Shown here in pieces: positions 61,329-64,000 of a stretch of 64,000 nucleotides of DNA. The position numbers were made by a program, and so were the translations under genes. This DNA is from Gadus chalcogrammus. Its lineage: Eukaryota; Chordata; Actinopteri; Gadiformes; Gadidae. Where the stretch lies: assembly GCF_026213295.1 (NCBI RefSeq), contig NC_079423.1, positions 16,459,676-16,523,675 on the forward strand, written 5' to 3'. The first letter of the stretch is position 1. Each line of letters starts with the position of its first letter. The notes beneath the pieces are model-generated. The model was given only the letters and a program-made list of their open reading frames with translations. It searched no databases and had not been told where the DNA came from.

Positions 61329-63312
61329 CTAGTCCAAACAGACGTAGGGGAGTATGTTCAGCCGGCTCTCGTCTCCGTGCGGGTCTAGAGCCATGCACTC
61401 GGTCCAGTCGTACCAGTGCTTCTTGGTGTCGTAGCAACCGTTCACCCCGGGCCAGTGCTCGCCGTGTAACCGGCGGAGGTCGTCCGCGGTCACGTCGCGG
61501 CACTCGCCGGGCCGCTCCGTGACGGGCTCCTCCGCCGCCACCACGTGCGCTCGCCTCGCCTCTCGGGCGGGGCCCCCGGCCTCCCCCTGCCGCTCCTGCT
61601 GCTTCAAGTACTCGTTCATGAAGAAGTGGGCCCCGGGGGCGCGAGGGGCCCCCAGTGTGGTGAGCACGCTGCTCTGCTGGCTGAGGTAGGACTGGATGAT
61701 GTCGTTGCTCGACAGCTCCTTCCAGTTGGTCTGCTGGAAGGGGCTGGGTTGCACGGGCGGGGGCGGGGCTTGGGGCGGGGGCGGAGCCTCGGGACAGATG
61801 GCCTCTGATCCGGTGCCGCCCCGGTTCTTCCGCCTCTTCTTCCTCCCGTCCTTCTCGTCCTCCTCCTCCCCCCCCCCCCTCTCCGCCTCCTGGCCCGGCT
61901 CCTTGCTGAGGCAGGATCTGATCTGGCCCGTGACGGGGTCGAAGGTCAGCCTCCGGTCTTTTAACCGGACCGGCTTGGCGCCGTCGCCGGGCGCCGACTG
62001 TCCGTCCAGGTTCACCACGTAGTCCTTGGACCGGTACTTCTTCCGCTTCTTCCTGCCCGGCCCGCCGACGCCCGAACCGCCGACCTCCAGACCGCCGGGG
62101 GCCCTCAGGGCGGGGGAGGAGCCCAGGACGGGCTGAGACCCCGGCGTGTGCGAGACCCAGACGCCCTGAACGCCCAGGGCCTCCCCCGTCGCCCGGAGCT
62201 CGTTGGCGAGGGGGCCCTGCGCGTTTAAAGGCTGTGGAGGGGGCGGCGGCAGCGAGGGTCCCGGACCAGGGGTCTCCACGTACAGGGGGACCCCCACGCC
62301 GCCGGCGGCTGCTACTACTGTTGTTGTTTTCACGGCAGTCTGTTTAACACCGCCCCCCCCGCTGTCATGCCTCGGGGTGCGGGGGCTGTGGGAGGACGAG
62401 CGGGGGCTACGGGGCTGACACTGGCCCCCGGAGGAGGCCTGCTCCAGCCGGGCGTGCTGCTGCAGCAGCGAGGCCTTCAGCAGGCTGGACGCGCTGGGCG
62501 GGGTCCGGGAGCAGCCCAGCGAGGTGGGGTGGTGCGCCGGCCGGGGCCGGGGGGGGTCCCTGACGGGGGTCTTACCGAGCCCGTCGGCGTCCGGGTGAGG
62601 GGCCGCCTCCTTGGCCGTCGGGGGCGGACGTTCGCGAGAGTCCGAACCGTCTGTGGACACGTCAGCGCCCACGGCGGTGCCGTTCGATGGCGGCGGCGGC
62701 GGCTGTGCGTTTTGGGGTTTGTTGGAGGCCATCTTGGCCACCTTGGCCGGCGGCAGCGGCGTTCCATCCTTGCTCTGCTCGGCACGCCGCTTCCGGTTGC
62801 TCGGCTTGTCCGCCTTCAGGGAGTTGTTGAAGTCGTTGCGGTTCTTCAGCTCGGGGGCCGGGCGCCCCGACGGCGGGGCGGGGGGCGGCGGCGGCGGAGG
62901 GGAGACGTCCGCCTTGGGGCCGGCGCCGTTGGAAGACCCTGAGGTGGGGGCGAGGCCCGCGGACAGCCCCCCGTCGCTCTGCTGCCCGGGCTCGATCAGC
63001 TTCTGCCAGGCGAGGACCAGCTTCTTGGCCCGCTTGGCCAGGTCTTCGTTCTTGGTCTTCCTGCGGACGTCGTTGATCAGCTTGCCGAGACGGGTTTCCT
63101 TGAGAGACGTCAAAAATCGAATTGACAATCAATAAACTGTAGGCGGATTTGACATTAACTCATTTACAGCCATGTTCTAGTTGGCATTGATGCCTTTTAA
63201 TCTAACACTTTTGTGTTTGATTACAGTGACCTACCTCCAGTGCCTCTTTCGTGATGGGATTTCTCTCCAAATAGGAAATGACTTCCATAACGGCAACCAT
63301 GTTGCGTATCTG
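61329..63312 (-). CDS. med26: Mediator complex subunit 26, missing its first exon (partial)
   Basis: MED26 (CRSP70) recruits the super elongation complex and TFIID to Mediator for RNA polymerase II transcription in the nucleus. Two exons are seen: 63235-63312 (26 codons, QIRNMVAVMEVISYLERNPI) and 61329-63098 (589 residues plus stop). The first and the opening of the second form the TFIIS N-terminal (LW) domain (ETRLGKLINDVRRKTKNEDL, KRAKKLVLAWQKLI). A long Pro/Gly/Ala-rich and basic middle follows. The conserved Mediator-binding C-terminus contains DLRRLHGEHWPGVNGCYD and ends RLNILPYVCLD. The initiator exon, about 24 residues in human, should lie beyond the right edge. The adjacent slc35e1 is the expected neighbour. 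Confidence 0.95.
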
Positions 63313-64000
63313 CTGAAAATACAAATTACATTATGCATACAACTGTAACATCTGCTTTTTTAAAACACAACCACATTACATTTTAAACATTTTTTTTAAG
63401 AAAACCCCATAAAAAAAGGGGGGGGGGTCCCACTCTACTCAAGGGGATAAAAAAGCATTTGCATGGACTTTCACCTGTGCAGCTGTAGAACCCTGGTTTC
63501 ATAAACGTTATGACAATTCGAGAACGCATGCAAATGTCGGCCCAAGGGAAATGAACAACTCCCAACCCAATAGCTGATATGTATTTATGCTTACATCATT
63601 TATATTTAAATTAGAAGAGCCTGTATGTATCAAATAACTCCGCAACAGTAAGGGTGACCCCTGTGCATTGTTGTTTGATTTGTTGTCAGAACCTCCTCCT
63701 CAAAAATGGGGGTTCTGTTTGCAACGGGGAAGGTCGACCTTTCACAATAAGTTATTATATGTTGCAAAAGCGGCTTTGACCAATTCCTACATAAACGCCT
63801 TTGATACAACACAACATTGAGTAACACGGCCGGTCATTGGAGGAGCACAAGCGTGCATAACCAGCAAACTGCAGGGATTGGCAGTGCATGCTAAAGTCTC
63901 CGAGAGAAAAAGTGAACAAGACAATCCAGAGTCTTGCCCAAGTTGACAGCTGTCCTTCACCAAGTCCCGTCCAAACGATCACCCACTGACAGAACCCGAT
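63313..64000. other. First intron of med26, nothing coding seen
   Basis: The sequence upstream of the QIRN exon shows no match to the expected MED26 first-exon peptide on the minus strand. It appears to be intron. Confidence 0.5.

Overview
This is vertebrate, almost certainly teleost, nuclear DNA. Genes are multi-exon with GT..AG introns. tRNA-derived SINE fragments, LINE 3' tails and terminal-inverted-repeat transposons are scattered through the introns. There are more than 20 long, nearly pure dinucleotide arrays ((CA)n or (GA)n, often 70-130 bp). Such extreme microsatellite load is reported for cods (Gadiformes), so a gadiform is a reasonable guess, but it is an inference.

Eight genes are readable. 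I rebuilt exons from splice sites, reading phase and family resemblance. Left to right: the first seven coding exons of an ABCA1/ABCA7-type lipid transporter (abca7-like, minus, 55-6512, running off the left edge); the Mint adaptor apba3 (minus, 9126-16839, 10 coding exons, 785 aa); the peroxisome division factor pex11g (minus, 18327-21026, 5 exons, 241 aa); a FYB/PRAM1-type immune adaptor with two helical SH3 domains (minus, 22091-32141, 588 aa); a Disabled-family PTB adaptor (minus, 32743-44999, 10 exons, 405 aa); an EP4-type prostaglandin E2 receptor (plus, 46363-48081, 2 exons, 408 aa); the nucleotide-sugar-transporter-like slc35e1 (minus, 51768-59674, 6 exons, 376 aa); and most of the Mediator subunit med26 (minus, 61329-63312, first exon beyond the right edge). 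Predicted exon phases join without a break in every gene.

The layout is the main point. From memory, human ABCA7, APBA3, PEX11G, PRAM1, SLC35E1 and MED26 all lie on 19p13, so the window matches human 19p13. But the FYB-type(-), Disabled-type(-), EP4-type(+) run repeats the order and orientation of human FYB1-(C9)-DAB2-PTGER4 on 5p13. It also resembles FYB2-(C8A/C8B)-DAB1 on 1p32. The simplest reading is a third copy of an ancient whole-genome-duplication block, in which the fish keeps a Disabled gene and an EP4-like gene that human 19p13 lacks. The Disabled-like gene has a divergent PTB domain, a clathrin-box-like motif, one DPW motif and a short Pro/Gly-rich tail.

Other structure: several exons touch microsatellites so closely that the array supplies or borders the splice signals. 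Three inverted-repeat transposons have readable ends: an 8-bp-duplication hAT type, a TAA-duplication Harbinger type, and one inserted inside a (TG)n array. There are also perfect hairpins and palindromes in the Disabled-like gene's introns, a ~180-bp block present twice in the abca7-like introns, and two minisatellites.
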